A stretch of 64,000 nt of DNA, from NCBI GenBank assembly GCA_008000375.1, contig SMOI01000023.1, positions 121,370-185,369 on the forward strand. Reading direction: 5' to 3'. Every line of letters starts with the position of its first letter. Position 1 is the first letter of the stretch. Below, in pieces: positions 21,843-34,693 of this stretch. Made by a program: the position numbers and the translations under genes. Source of the stretch: Poteriospumella lacustris (lineage: Eukaryota > Sar > Chrysophyceae > Chromulinales > Dinobryaceae). The notes beneath the pieces are model-generated. The model ran no database searches, was not told where the DNA came from, and saw only the letters and a program-made list of their open reading frames with translations.

Positions 21843-23174
21843 TTACGGCCTAGAAGGACCACCAAAGAAATTGTTGAACAAATGATCGACAAGACCAGCG
21901 AACACTCCTTGCCGAGGATTTGAAAGCGGCATTGACGAGCAGGTACAATCAGCTAATGACCTGGACAACAAGGCGATGATCTCTCTGTTTCCTTTCTTTC
22001 GCGCCAGACTGAGGGCAGTAATCCCCTCCTATGAAGGACAAGGAATAAATCAAAACAAAAAACAATGTACTGCTTTGTCAGCCAATATGAATGCACTGAA
22101 AACGTATGTCAATCGGCAACGTACATCATTGGAGAGGGAGGCATCAGCCCCTGCGGCAAGAAGTTCTTGAACGATTTCAAAGTGATTCTTGCTTGAAGCT
22201 TCCATCAACGCCGTCCATCCGTGCTGCAGCAAACATACGAAGTCAGCAACTTGAGTATTGAGAAAGCATTCAAGGTATGTATCGCTCAGCTCACCAAATC
22301 GGACTTGTTGACGTTACATCCTCGATCGAGTAGCGTTTTCACGACTTCCAAGTGTCCACCAATCGCTGCTCGCATCAAGGTTGTATATTGAAACTGAAAA
22401 TAAAGTTATAGTTGAGTCATCTGAGCGAGTGCCAGATCTTCCACTTACGCAGTCTTCGTCATCAACATCCGCTCCGCAATTGAGAAGAAACTCCCCGATA
22501 CGCTTATGGCCACCGGTGGAAGCGCGCATTAGTGCGGAGTACTTTTGCTACATTAAAGAATGGTCTACATCAAACATATTCGAAATAATTGTAGATCGGA
22601 TGACATTTCCCGTACCGCAGTTCGCTGATCTATGTCCGCTCCCGAACCAACGAGGCTCACTGCGATCTCTGTATACCCACTGTAAGCGGCCATCATTAAT
22701 GGCGTGTAGCCCTTCTGATCAATGGTGCAAAGCTCAGCGCCAGCGTCAATTAAAAGCGTTGCAATATCAGTATGGCCGTTGTCGCATGCCCACATCAATG
22801 CTGTGTAACCATACGAGTCAGCTGTTGTTAAATTGGCCCCTTCCAGAAGAAGAAGCTCAACAATGGTTTTGAGACCTCTCGACGACGCCACAATCAAAGG
22901 ACTTCTATTGTACTATAAGTTGTTTTGAATAATATTGACCGACATATGCAAGAAAGAGCATGATGCAAAGGCTTACATAATCCGAATTTTGATAGCTGAT
23001 GTCCAGAAAAGGTCGCTTTCTCGCCAGTATTTCGTTCAAGCGGTTGAGTTTATGACTTTCGATTAGATCACTGCAGACGACTTCAAAAAATTCACTGTTC
23101 CACGATCTAATTAATGACGAAAACCCTACTGTTGACGACCGTAGGTCTTCCGGCAAGTCCAACATCGTTGACAT
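21843..23174 (-). CDS. Ankyrin-repeat protein, one repeat per exon
   Basis: Six exons in phase 0: 23174-22977, 22912-22616, 22547-22449, 22393-22295, 22223-22125 and 22028-21843, giving about 325 residues. After a 66-residue N-terminal region, exon 2 encodes exactly three 33-residue ankyrin repeats (starting YNRSPLIVAS, YGYTALMWAC and KGYTPLMMAA). Exons 3, 4 and 5 are each 99 nt and encode exactly one repeat (KYSALMRAST, QYTTLMRAAI, GWTALMEASS). Exon 6 begins with a last partial repeat, EGITALSLARKKGNREIIAL. The tail GVFAGLVDHLFNNFFGG may be an amphipathic segment. Ankyrin repeats bind partner proteins; the partner is unknown. The phase-0 boundaries at repeat edges support the model strongly. 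Confidence 0.85.
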
Positions 23175-23596
23175 TTTCGAGATCTTTGTTGGTACTTTCT
23201 TCCGAATAATAAATGACTGCTTCAATTTTCAAATCAACATGATCGATTCACTTGATGAACATCCTATTTCGTCAGAAAATCATTATGATGGTACGAAAGG
23301 TCGGCACTTTGAATGACTATCCCCGACCTTCCCATCGGTTGTGTTCATTCACATCACCGCTGGGAAATGCAATGTCGTCGTCGTCATCGTGTCGTCATCC
23401 GTCGTCGTCATCGCGACGAAGTTAACGGTGAAGTTGCGCCATCATCCAGCAAGCAGCAATAACAGCGAATGGTGATCATCGAAAGACAGAGTTGTTTGTT
23501 CCCACCCGGTTGGACCAATTGAACGAACACAGTTAATCATTTTCTCAACGTGTGCGTGAGTCTGATTGAGTTTGCGCAGGGACGATTTTCAGTGAA
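23175..23596. other. Divergent promoter region with CGTC-rich simple repeat
   Basis: Lies between the starts of the ankyrin gene and the giant REJ gene. An imperfect (GTCGTCATC)-type repeat covers about 23372-23420. No coding frame is supported. Confidence 0.6.
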
Positions 23597-26500
23597 ATGC
23601 GGTGCTTTTTTGTCATGGAATGGGCCGTTATCATCAGCATTTTGGTTTTGAACTCATCTCTTGCAATCGAACCTTCCTTTTCGCCGTCACTGTATCCGGT
23701 AAGTGTTGTTTATTCAGCTTTATTCAGCTCAATTTGTGATTTGGAAATGCTGTGCACCAATTCGATAGATCCGTGCCAAGCGCCGTTTGGCTGATACTCC
23801 CCCGCAGGCAAATAACCGAAAGCCCACTCAACAACCTTTCCTGATATCACCCACGGTAGACCCTACTACTAATCCCTCACTGTTTCCAACAATGGGTCCG
23901 TCGAAGATGCCCACAATTATTCCCACACGTGCTCCGTCACAGAATCCCTCCCGTTCACCTTCGATGTCTCCCACATCCGAAATTCCTTCTGTACAGCCGT
24001 CTTCCAAAACGACGGTTGCATCCACAGCTGTTCCATCCTTGGCTCCATCCCTGTCCCCGACTTTGTTTCCAACTGCAGTTCCGACAGCAGTTCCATCAGT
24101 CCTGCCATCAGCTGTGCCAACAGTAGTTCCGTCGGCCCTACCCTCAGTCATACCTTCCAGAGCTCCTTCGCCAACCCTCTCGTCGCCTCCTTCGGTGCAG
24201 CCGACAGTGGTACCTTCGGCTGCACCGTCAACGGTTCCCTCGCTGATGCCGTCGGCGCCCCCATCTGTCCAACCGACAATGGTACCTTCTGTGACTCCGT
24301 CGGTGGTTCCTTCGCTGATACCGTCGGCATCTCCTTCGGTACAATCTACGGTGATGCCTTCGGTTGCACCGTCAGCGGTTCCTTCGCTGGGGCCATCGGT
24401 GCCTCCGTCTGTCCAACCGACAATGGTACCATCCGTAACTCTGTCAGCGGTTCCTTCGCTGGGGCCGTCGGCGCCTCCATCTGTCCAACCGACAATGGTA
24501 CCTTCCGTAACTCTGTCAGCGGTTCCTTCGCTGGGACCGTCGGTGCCTCCTTCGGTGCAATCTACGGTGATGCCTTCGGTTGCACCGTCAGCAGTTCCCT
24601 CGCTGATGTCGTCGGCATCTCCTTCGGTGCAATCTACGGTGATGCCTTCGGTTGCACCGTCAGCAGTTCCCTCGCTGATGCCGTCAGCGCCTCCATCAGT
24701 GCAGCCGACGGTGGTGCCTTCGGCTGCAGTATCAGCGGTTCCCTCGCTGATGCCGTCGGCGCCTCCATTAGTGCCCGCACCATCGACAACGCCTTCGACT
24801 TTGTTTCCAACTGCAGTTCCGACAGCAGTTCCATCAGTTATGCCATCAGCTGTGCCAACAGTTGTTCCGTCGGCCGTAACCTCGGTCGTGCCTTCCAGAG
24901 CTCCTTCGCCGACCCTCTCGTCGCCTCCTTCGGTGCAGCCGACAGTGGTACCTTCGGCTGCACCGTCAACGGTTCCCTCGCTGATGCCGTCGGTCCTACC
25001 CTCTCGACTGCCAACAGCAACTCCGTCTGCTCCAGTTTCGCTCTCAGCTATACCTACTGCCTTGCCCACATTGATTGCCCTCTCGAATGCGCCTTCGACG
25101 GCTCCTTTGGTGCAACAGTCTGCCTTCCCTTCGGCAATGCCATCCTCGGTTCTGACGGGTATCCCCTCGACCGCGTCAACGAACGCACCATCTGAGGCAC
25201 CATCACTAGCTCCTGAATCAGCGGCTCCCACGAGAGTCGCATCGGTCATGCCCACTACGACATTCCCTTTAGTGACTCTTTCATCGACCCCTTCTGCATC
25301 AATCACCGATATGCCATCGATTCCTCCATCAGTTGTGCTAACAGCAATACCGTCATCTACTTCCTCAGTCGCGCCATCGGCAGTATCAAAGGACACCTCC
25401 GATGCCCCCTCGTCTTCATCACTGGTGCCCTCCATGATGCCTTCTTTGGTGCCTTCCACGGAGCCTTCGTCATGGCCATCAAGACGTTTCGTTTCGCAGT
25501 CGCCAATGCTATCACAACAACCCACAGCTGCACCAACCATATCGACAGAAGCAACCGCATTTCCAAGTGTGAATCCCACGCTTTTGCCTGCCACAACATT
25601 GTCCCCGACTCGTCGTCCGACCGCCGATTTATCATCCTATCGTTCGTCCATTCGTGGGAATAGCTTTGTTGTGACAACCAATGCAACCATGGTGACAGTG
25701 TTTGGAACCTTTGTCACAACGCCAAAAGCGGGAGGAACGGTCTTTTGCATGGCTTCGACTACCAATAGTAGCAGTAGTTCTTTGTCAGACGTGCTCGTAT
25801 CTCCATTCTCTTCCCCGTATACAGTCTTTTCTGATGAATTCACCGTTCATATATCGTCATTGATTCCGGAGACGATCTATTATGGACGCTGTGTGGCACA
25901 ATCCGACTTGGCCGATGGGGAATTTAATAGCTTTTCGAGCGTCGAGTCGTTCACCTTTTCGACTTCTTGCTGCAAAGGACTATCGTTTGCTTCGCTGCCT
26001 TCGTTTGTACTGAACAATCAATCAGCCATCGCACAGGAAGCGATCTTGAGTCAGAATCAAGTGGTTGTTTCCTTGCAACATGCGCCGTCAACGAATGTCA
26101 CGGTGATGTTGGAGATTCAGTTTGACGCGCAAGAGTCCAACGACCAACGTCGGTTGGCATCGACATCATTTGCTTACACCTTACCATCATCGATTCTCTT
26201 TACTGCCCAATCACCATCATTGACTGGGACGTTTGTTGTTATCGTGCCTGAATCGCAAGAAGGAACGTTAACCGTGAGTCTAAAGCTAGCGGGCGACAGT
26301 GCCATGGAATATTCCGTGGATTCTGCGGGCTATGCTCAAAATACGATGGCAGAAGTCAGTGTATTGTCTCAGCCACCTTCACCAACTATGACGAAGGTTG
26401 TCATGGGTGATGCAGGTACTGGAGCGACCGTTGTGTTCGATTCGGCCACCAATCAAATGGAAATGGAGACAGGTGATGAGTGGTCATGTGAGATGATGCT

Positions 26501-29500
26501 GGATTTCGTGGGCGCTAATGTCAGTCAATGTGTTTGGGTTAATGCGTCGGCTGTGGTTATACAATTTCCGTCGTTGACATCATCGGTTTGTGTCAGCGTA
26601 GGAGGAAATGTAACGCTGTTATCGAATCGGGTTCGTTCTTCTTGTGAATCTTCTTCAACAAGTCTCTGCTCGAGTAGCTATGCCGCTCGACAAAGTGTGG
26701 TTGTTTCTGCCCCTTTTCATGCGCAGCTTCCTGTCGTTGTCCTATCTGTACCACAACTGATGAGCAGCTGCACGAACGTCACGTTGGATGCAAGGGCTTC
26801 TTTAGGTCATGGCGGTCGCGCCTGGTCGAAAGTGACATGGAATGTCAGAGATGCGCTGTCAGGAGTATCCGTTGTATCCATCGTTAATGACAAAGCTGAT
26901 GTGGAGAGTACCATCATTTATCTCACCAGCGGCCTATCGTACGGGACGTACATTGTGTCCTTGTCATTGATGAATCATTTGCTCGCTACATCGACCGTGA
27001 CCAAACAGTTTACTTGGGGATTGGATGGCGACGTCTATCCATCAGTAGTTATTGCCGGCAACGGGGTTGTGCAACAGCCATCTTCGACGCGGCTGCAGTT
27101 GCAAGCCAGTGTCACGCTACCTCGAGTATCGTGCGCAGCTAATCTTCTCAATCAATCTACGTTGGCTTTGACGGATGTCTCCTTCGCATGGACGATTGTT
27201 GACACAGCCTCACCGTCAAGTCCTCTCCCTTCGTTGGTATCTCAAAGTGCGGATCCGTTGGTCTTTTCATTGGTGTCGTATTCATTGTCGGCTAAGCATG
27301 TCTATGCAGTACGTTTCACGGTTTTGGGCAAGCATCGCGAATCACCAGCACTTGTTTCATCGGAAACGTCGGTACTTGTCAAAATATCCAGTGGGAGCCT
27401 GTCTGCACGCATTACCGGCATTGGTTCCAATGCCATGTTGGCACAAACCACCCTTGTACGAGGCGATTCATCGATAGATGAGGATACCAGCGGTACGGCA
27501 CATTTGCAATTCGGTTGGTCCTGCCGTATCAGCTCGGTGCCTTCGAATGGATTCTTGACGCTGTTTGGATCTGTCTGTGATGCTACTGTATTGTCCACAA
27601 GCAATCAGAGCACTACGGCCATCAATCCACTGCAATTGCTGACGGGATATGAGTACGAGATTACGTTGACGGTAACCAGACCATCTGATGGGACGCGGAG
27701 TGATACACGTGTGTACGTCAGCCGAAGTCCCTTGCTTTCGGACACATCGACGATTTTACCCAAGATTGATCTCTTGACGTTGCCAACGTTTATCAATTCA
27801 GCGTTGACGACAGAATTCCCGGCTACGTTGGAAGTTCCTGTCGCAATATCATTGCGACAGACGTTACAAGCAGAGTGGACAGGTCGTGTTGGGTCCACCC
27901 TGTTATCGCTGCCAACGTCCTTGAGCACTACCACCAAGAATCTCACCGCGGTGATTCGATCAGCGCTCAATCGACAAGCTGCGACATTGACCACTCCATC
28001 TGTGACTGTATCCTTCGTCTTCATAGCACCACCTGGAACCTTTGCCATCGGTACGAATCCTACGTTTACGTTGGCCATTCGAAACGTCGTCAGCGGAGTA
28101 ACAATAGCCTTCTCCACGATTACTGTGCCAGTGTTGTCGCCACCAATGAATGGTATTTTGTCGGTATCCCCACGCAATGGATCAGCCTTTGAGACCGTGT
28201 TCAGCTTGGTGACTATGCGATGGGCTGTGGTTGATCCTTCCTCTTTGCCATTGACGTATGCATTCGCGTATCAAATGTCCACGTTATCCCCGACATTGTT
28301 GCTGCAAGTACGGTCAATACGATCTTCAGTGCCTGCTGTCTTCCTTCCGGTAGGAGATGGAGTCAATCACCAAGTGACTATGACGGTGACTGCGTATGAT
28401 GTGAATATGTTGACTGGTACGGCAGAGACGTATTGTTATGTTCGGCAGCGCGTGGTAATTCCGAGTACTAATGCTTCGGAAACACCTGGTTTCCAGTCTG
28501 GTACTTCTATCGATCTCCCATTGGTACAATCCGCCCTTTCGAGTGCTACCATAGAAGGAGATTCCAGTCGAGCGCTGCAGTTGGTCAACGTTGTGGGCAC
28601 ACAACTAGACACGGTGTCTTGTGATGCAGCACCTCTATCATTGTGTACGTCGCTGTATCGATCCCCTTGTAGTTCGATCGCGGCCGCGAGCATTGCAAAT
28701 ACTTGCGGTCCTTGTCTGAACGGATACACTGGTGTATCGGGGTATTCCAATACCAGGTGCATGCCTATTTCGGTGCCGTTGAAGAAGGTTGGAAGCACTT
28801 GTACCTCTCACACGGAATGCCAATACGGGGTCTGTCGGAATGGAACTTGTTTTGCACCTGTGCAATTGTGTGCTGGCAGTCAATACGTGGGCCAAGATTA
28901 TCGGACGCTCCAAGATTGCTCAGGTCATGGGGTATGCCAATATTCATTGGGCTCCCAGCTTCGTTTATCTCAACAATGCACGGTGGCAGACGTCGAGTGC
29001 TATCGGCGATGTGAATGTACCGTTGGTTATGCTGGGGAAGATTGTTCTCTTTCCCCCGCTGAAGCGTCTGAACGTGATACAACCCGTGGCGTGTTGTGTA
29101 CGATGTTGGGCGAGGTCATTACACGCAGTGATGCCGGTGAAAATCCTGATACCTTCCGTAGCATGGCGTCGACGTTGAATAGTCTCTTTCGTCCGAGTGA
29201 AGTGTCCACGGTACAAACGTTGACGCTCTTTGCCAACACCACCAGTCAATTGTTGACGTTGTTGATTCGCAATCCAGCGTTGTTTCAAGTTATGACCGCT
29301 ACAGCAGTTAGTCAAGGCCTCAACGGTACTACTTCCACCACCGATAGTGTTCCGGCCGTCTTTGTTTCGCTGTTGTCGACCTTTGCCGGTGCATCGTTCT
29401 TGGAGCAAGCCAAGCTCTTGCCATCGAATGAGAATGAAGCCCTCGCGAAGCAGAAATTAGCCGTCATTGGCAAGGTGGTGTCCACTGCGACAGAAACATT

Positions 29501-32500
29501 TACCACGCAGTTGTTGTCGGCCATGATACCGGACCAGGCACCGCTACGATTAGGAAGCGATGCATTGCAAATGATTCTGGTACGCAATGATTTAAGTTCC
29601 TTGGCTCCAGCGGAATACATGGCATTGACATTGACCAATGGGGCCGCACAAACCGAGACGGATCGTCCATCGATGCATCTGTCGTATCCGGCAGCCGTTG
29701 CCTTGGACAATGGTGAGGGTCAATTGCTAGCATCACTAGGATATTGGACACAAAGTCCGTTTGTTCTTGATCATGACATGAAGAGTGGTCTATTGCGGTC
29801 TCAGATAGTGGTGAGTACGTCGTTGGGCGACGAACCTGGTCCCACGCACAATGCCACAGAGCACTTCTTGCAGATTCCCTTTATGACTTCCCAATCCTTG
29901 CAGACGATGGAGACGTTTCTTCAATCAGATGCAGCCAATGTCACTCTGCCCGTTTGTTCCTTGGTAGCGGGCGATGGTCAAGAGGAATTGACGTGTCGAG
30001 GATGCCAATTGTCCACGTACAATAACCAGTCTGCCACGTTTGAATGTGCCACTATTGACTCATTGATTGCGTTTACGCAGTTTGGTACAGCCATCTCCAG
30101 CCGAAGATCTCTACAGACTGTGGGGTATGATGACGAAGGATCCAGTACAACTTCCATTTCCCAGTTTGGAGCATTGTTGGAACGTGTCGAAGCATCCGTG
30201 GTGTCGACATTGTCTTTCAATCCGTTCCACGTCGATTTGGAACAATCAAAGGGCATTGTAGCCTTTGTTGGGCTGTTGTGTCTGTTGCTAGTAGGCGGTG
30301 GTGCGTTCTTTTATTCATGGGATGCATTTGACCATGCGAAAATGATCTACAACAATCGCAACGAAGAGCTAATGACGAACGACACGGCATTGAATCGCCG
30401 TATGTCGACGACCATGCGACCATCAATGATCGATGCGGAATGTCTCATCGCGGCAGATTCGTTTTCACCGATGAAGTTGCCGTCGTCGTTACGCCCAGCA
30501 TCCGAGCGTTGGCTTGGAACGACCCCACAGACGCCTCTTGCGCCATCATCCTTTTCATCGTTCACCCCTGCGTTTATTTCGCATGTCCTAGACGCAGCGA
30601 TCCCACTGGCGCAAATAGACCCCACTGCTCGTACTTGGTTACAACGCCAATGGGATGCATTGCTGAACAATCACGAGTATTTCGATGCCTTTGGGTCACC
30701 GTCGTTGCATGAATCCCGTTTTCTACGGTTTTTGCGGACCATGCAATCCATTTTGGTCATGTTCTTTGCAGATACCTTGTTTTTCGGGATCTTCTTTCCT
30801 GATCAGGGGACATGCGAAGCCTTACAAACCGAAACAGATTGTTTATCACCAATGAACAAAGTCACGGGCCAACGTTTATGTGTCTGGGACAGTACGAATT
30901 ATCGCTATGGCCGTGCGCAATCGGTGGATATCCAGTGTAGTTTACGCTCGCCGCCCAATGACGTTATCTTCACGGTGTTATTGTCTACGATGACATTGTT
31001 GGTGGTTCTACCCATAATGCTGGTCTTAGAAACGATTCGCATCAAGATTTGTCGTCGGCAACCGGATCTAACCGTCCTGCAACGATGGTTGGCGTCTGTT
31101 ATGTCGTGTTTTCCGTCAATGTTGGGCCCTTCCGTTGCTGTGGGTAAGCCTCTGGTCGCTGACAAAGCTTCAACGAGCCAATCAAAACGACAATTGCAGG
31201 CGTTGAGTATGACTTTCTCGGTGCCACCAATCCAATCCAACGGAAAAGAGGAAAACAAGGAGAGTGTTGGTGAGGAGAAAGCGATGAAATCATCGCCAAC
31301 GACGAGGGGAACAACGGCTCGGCCGATGGGAGATCGAGCCATTGACCTTCTTGCTTCCCCCTCCTCCTCTGAGGATGCCTTTGACGCTGATGGCAGCGTC
31401 AGTGGCAGTGATTCGATGACTACCGATCGTATCGAGGCTTACTTCGATGAACTGCTCGCTCGTGCGGCCTATGCCGACCACGCATCGTTACAAACCGAAG
31501 CGGCAGAATTGTTACGTCAAGTTCGCGAATTCTTTGCGCTCGCAACGAACAATCAACCGTTGCCAAAAGATTCAACGCGGAAGCAGCATTATATGTTGAC
31601 ACGTATGGCAGCCAAGACGATGGCCATTGAGCACACCCTTGGCTTACGCACGGATGGAAGTGATACGTCGATGGCTCAAGTACAATCGTGGTTACGCCAC
31701 GTGGGTGGACAAGTCAATCTTTGCCACAACTCCTCTGCTACGAATGCAGCATCATCAGCATCATCGTTACCACAAACCTTGTTGGAACATCGATTACACG
31801 AAGCACGTGAAAGAACACATCATGTTGAAGCCCTAGTTACCAAGGCCTCACGCGCAGGACTGTTGGAACCTGATGTGGCGTTGTTGCAATGCTTTGTCTT
31901 GGAACAGTTCTCGACGTTTAAACAGTTCATTTTACGGTATCATTTCTTTGATTTCCCGTATGCGATGACTTCGACCGTTCATCCTGTGCTCTGGATGATG
32001 GGATGGTGCATCTATGTGGGATTCCAATGCTTTGCGATTTATTGGATCTTCGCGTGGTGTGTCTATTCCGGGAATTCCGCCTTTCGAGGATGGGGAATCA
32101 ATGGTGTGTTGAGTGTCGTACAGGATGTGGTCTTGGTCCAAGGATTGCAAGTGTATTTGTTGTTTGTCGCGGGTATTGAATCATTGGTGCCTCAGTTGCG
32201 TGCGATTTATTGTCGTTTATATGAGGTGGCCTTGCGGGTTGATGCCTTGCAGGAATCGGGGTTGTTGGATGAAGTGCGCATCGTGCAATTCGTTTCGCCC
32301 GCGTGTCGTGCGTCCCGTCGGCAACGATTGTCCAGGCTGAACGCCGCGACGATTTTACGGTGTATGGACGATATCGATGTCGACTATTGTCGTCGACAGG
32401 GTCGTACACCCTTCAGTGCAGTCTTGATGGTCGTAGTGGCATTGCCGGGATTGATCAACATCGCCACGCATTCCTTTGCGGACTTTACGTTACGATTGGT

Positions 32501-34643
32501 GTTGCCGAGTATGGTCTCGTTTGCCTTCGTGGGGTTTTACTTTGCGTATTCGACGTCGTTGATATTGTGTGTGCTTCTCTTGATCTTCGTGATGAGCTCG
32601 TCGTTTCTTCGATCTTCCGCAGGTGAAGCCCTGCTCGTGCAATGTGGATGGAGAACACGATCATCCCTATGGATGGCGTCGACATCACCATCCACAGCAA
32701 CCGCAACGGGGGCGCCAGTGGGGGCTGCGCGGACAACGACGACGACAAAAGACTCCGTCACTCCGCCACCTCTCTCGCGGTATGAACTGATTGTTGCCTC
32801 GGTTCATGCTTTACGCAAGCGATCCTTTCCGTGGTATCGTCGTGCATGGCTATGGATACAACGCACCGTCGCCTGTCCATTGCAGTGTCAACAATCCTCG
32901 CACACGACGCGATGGCAAGTCATGAACAATCCCTTTGCTCGTGATGCGCTGGCGGTACCCGAAGAGATCTGTCTCACGGAGGACGCGAATATTTATCATC
33001 AAATGGTGTCCTTTTCACCGTTGAAATCGGTGATGTCGATGAGGAACGCCACGACATCGCCGAGTCCCAATCGTCATTCGTTGGCCCTGTCGAGAATGTC
33101 GTTGTCAAATGCGCGATCGCAGCAAATGCTGCAACTATCGCTGGGCCAGGCACCGGTGGTGTATCGTTCACATTTGATGAATATCAACGCGCATCATATG
33201 CATTCGTATGAGCGACGAGTGATGGCCTTTGATCTGAAGGATGCGTATCGTCACATTGACGGTGACGTTCGTACGCTGGAAGCGACCTCGTGGGCGGAGA
33301 AGTTACACCGATTGCGCACCAACGACCATCATCGTTCTTCGAAACGCAGTTGGCGTGACAGTTGGCAACGGCATCTGGGCCTGCGCTCACGATATCGTTT
33401 GGTGCATAGGGTACCTGCAACGACACCAGGCAATGGGGATACCGTGACGATCAATAGCTCTCCGTTGGCCACACAACTGCCACTGTTTTCTTCATCGAAT
33501 CCGGTGCTGTTGGTGTCCAATGAAGAAAAGTTACTGCGTTGGGATGGCGTGGCTTCTCGCTGGCACGCACTCTATGGTGAGCTACCGTCGATGAAAGAAC
33601 TGATGCCCGTTGGAACCATGTCACGACGTTGTGGTGACGATGATGCAACGGTGCCCTTGGTCCATGAAGGAGACCTGGGTATCGCCTCGGGTGCATCGTC
33701 TGTCTCGTGGTGGAATCGACCGTTGCCCGCGGAAGATGCGCACGGTCTACTCACCTGTAGTAGCCACAGTTTGAACGAAGAAACCGCCCCGTTGCCCCCA
33801 GGCGATGCTGCACACTCGCGTCGACCCTCCAAACAGGGCAGCAGCAGTGACCGTGAGCAGGAGTCGTCAAGGCGACGCCATCGTCGTCGTTTATTGCGTG
33901 GCAGTCGTCACGAGTATGATTCGGCGACTATCGCGACGTCCTTGGCGGCGGCCTCTTGTCGTTCCAGTGGATCCGATTTACGTAGCTACGATGCATACGA
34001 AGCCAAGATGACCGGCAACGATAATGGCAGTGATGATGGCGAGGATGTACGTTACCGTACGCTCGTCTCAGCAGCGGTCACCTTGCCAGCGTTGCCACCA
34101 AGACGGCGACGTTCGTCTGGAGGTGGTGGCAGTGAGCACGTTGCCACAGCATCATCATCACGACGACGAACCATTTCATCGGATGTTCGTAGCCAATCAT
34201 CGACACCGTCTTTGTCGTTGATATTGCCTTCGCTGAATGACAGTTCGTACGATACTGGCAGCGATGTATCCTCGGCGTTGTCCCGTGTACCGTCTTGGTC
34301 CGTCCCATCGATGGATTCTCCTGCCGTTGGCATTGCCTCTCGTCGTGCCAGTGACTTGTTGATTTCGGATGAACCGTCGGTGGTGGAAGGAGCGTCAACG
34401 GTAGCTCCTCCACAAGCACCACCGTTGGTATCGCGTTCGGTGTCGTTGGAGTTTCATTTGGATCATGTCTATGAGGAAGATGCTGAATTTGAAGCATCGT
34501 CTCCTCACGGCAGGCACCAAGAGGAACGGTCACCTTGGTCACCCTCTACCCCGTCCCTTCTTCGTCAAAAGTCATCCAAACTGTGGGAACAATCGCCAGA
34601 TGGTCGTTGGCGTCGTATTGAACCGTCCACTGATTCACCGTGA
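23597..34643 (+). CDS. Giant secreted/membrane protein: PS-repeat, REJ-like, EGF-like and polycystin-like transmembrane regions
   Basis: Exon 1 (23597-23698) encodes a signal peptide (MEWAVIISILVLNSSLA); exon 2 (23808-34643) is one 10.8-kb open exon, for about 3645 residues in all. Residues 35-645 are Pro/Ser/Thr-Val repeats in PSxxPSxxPT style. Residues about 1000-1270 resemble the REJ (receptor for egg jelly) module, with LDARASLGHGGRAWSKVTWN. Residues about 1640-1790 are Cys-rich and EGF-like (CEC.VGYAGEDC). A GAIN/GPS-like stretch may follow, then a first membrane helix (GIVAFVGLLCLLLVGGGAFF, about 2185). Next come further helices around VLLSTMTLLVVLPIMLVL and VLMVVVALPGLINIA, and FADTLFFGIFFPDQGTC, as in polycystin-1-like protist proteins. 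No pore or TRP-type channel segment is recognised. The roughly 800-residue cytosolic tail is Ser/Arg-rich. Likely a cell-surface receptor or adhesion protein; the role is inference. Confidence 0.85.
24058..24257 (+). repeat. 200-bp segment duplicated at 24796-24995
   Basis: Bases 24058-24257 recur at 24796-24995, offset by exactly 738 nt, a multiple of three, so the frame is kept. The second halves are almost identical and the first halves differ at about a dozen positions. This is a larger-scale duplication laid over the 72-nt tandem units. Confidence 0.85.
24186..24761 (+). repeat. Eight tandem 72-nt units in the PS-repeat region
   Basis: Inside the giant gene, eight consecutive in-frame 24-codon units share the pattern PPSVQPTxVPSxxxSxVPS. 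They start at 24186 and each is 72 nt. A ninth copy lies apart at 24924-24995. The units keep frame and vary mainly in one or two residues each, so unequal crossing-over within the gene is the likely origin. Confidence 0.9.
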
Positions 34644-34662
34644 AGCCGTTCTCTCCGTTGCG

Positions 34663-34693
<31 letters not shown>

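Noticed and set aside
23828-25594. Minus-strand open frame of about 590 codons, Gly/Thr/Asp/Glu-rich
   Set aside because: Mirror of the PS repeats on the other strand. The plus frame has a signal peptide, splicing and downstream domains; this one has none.
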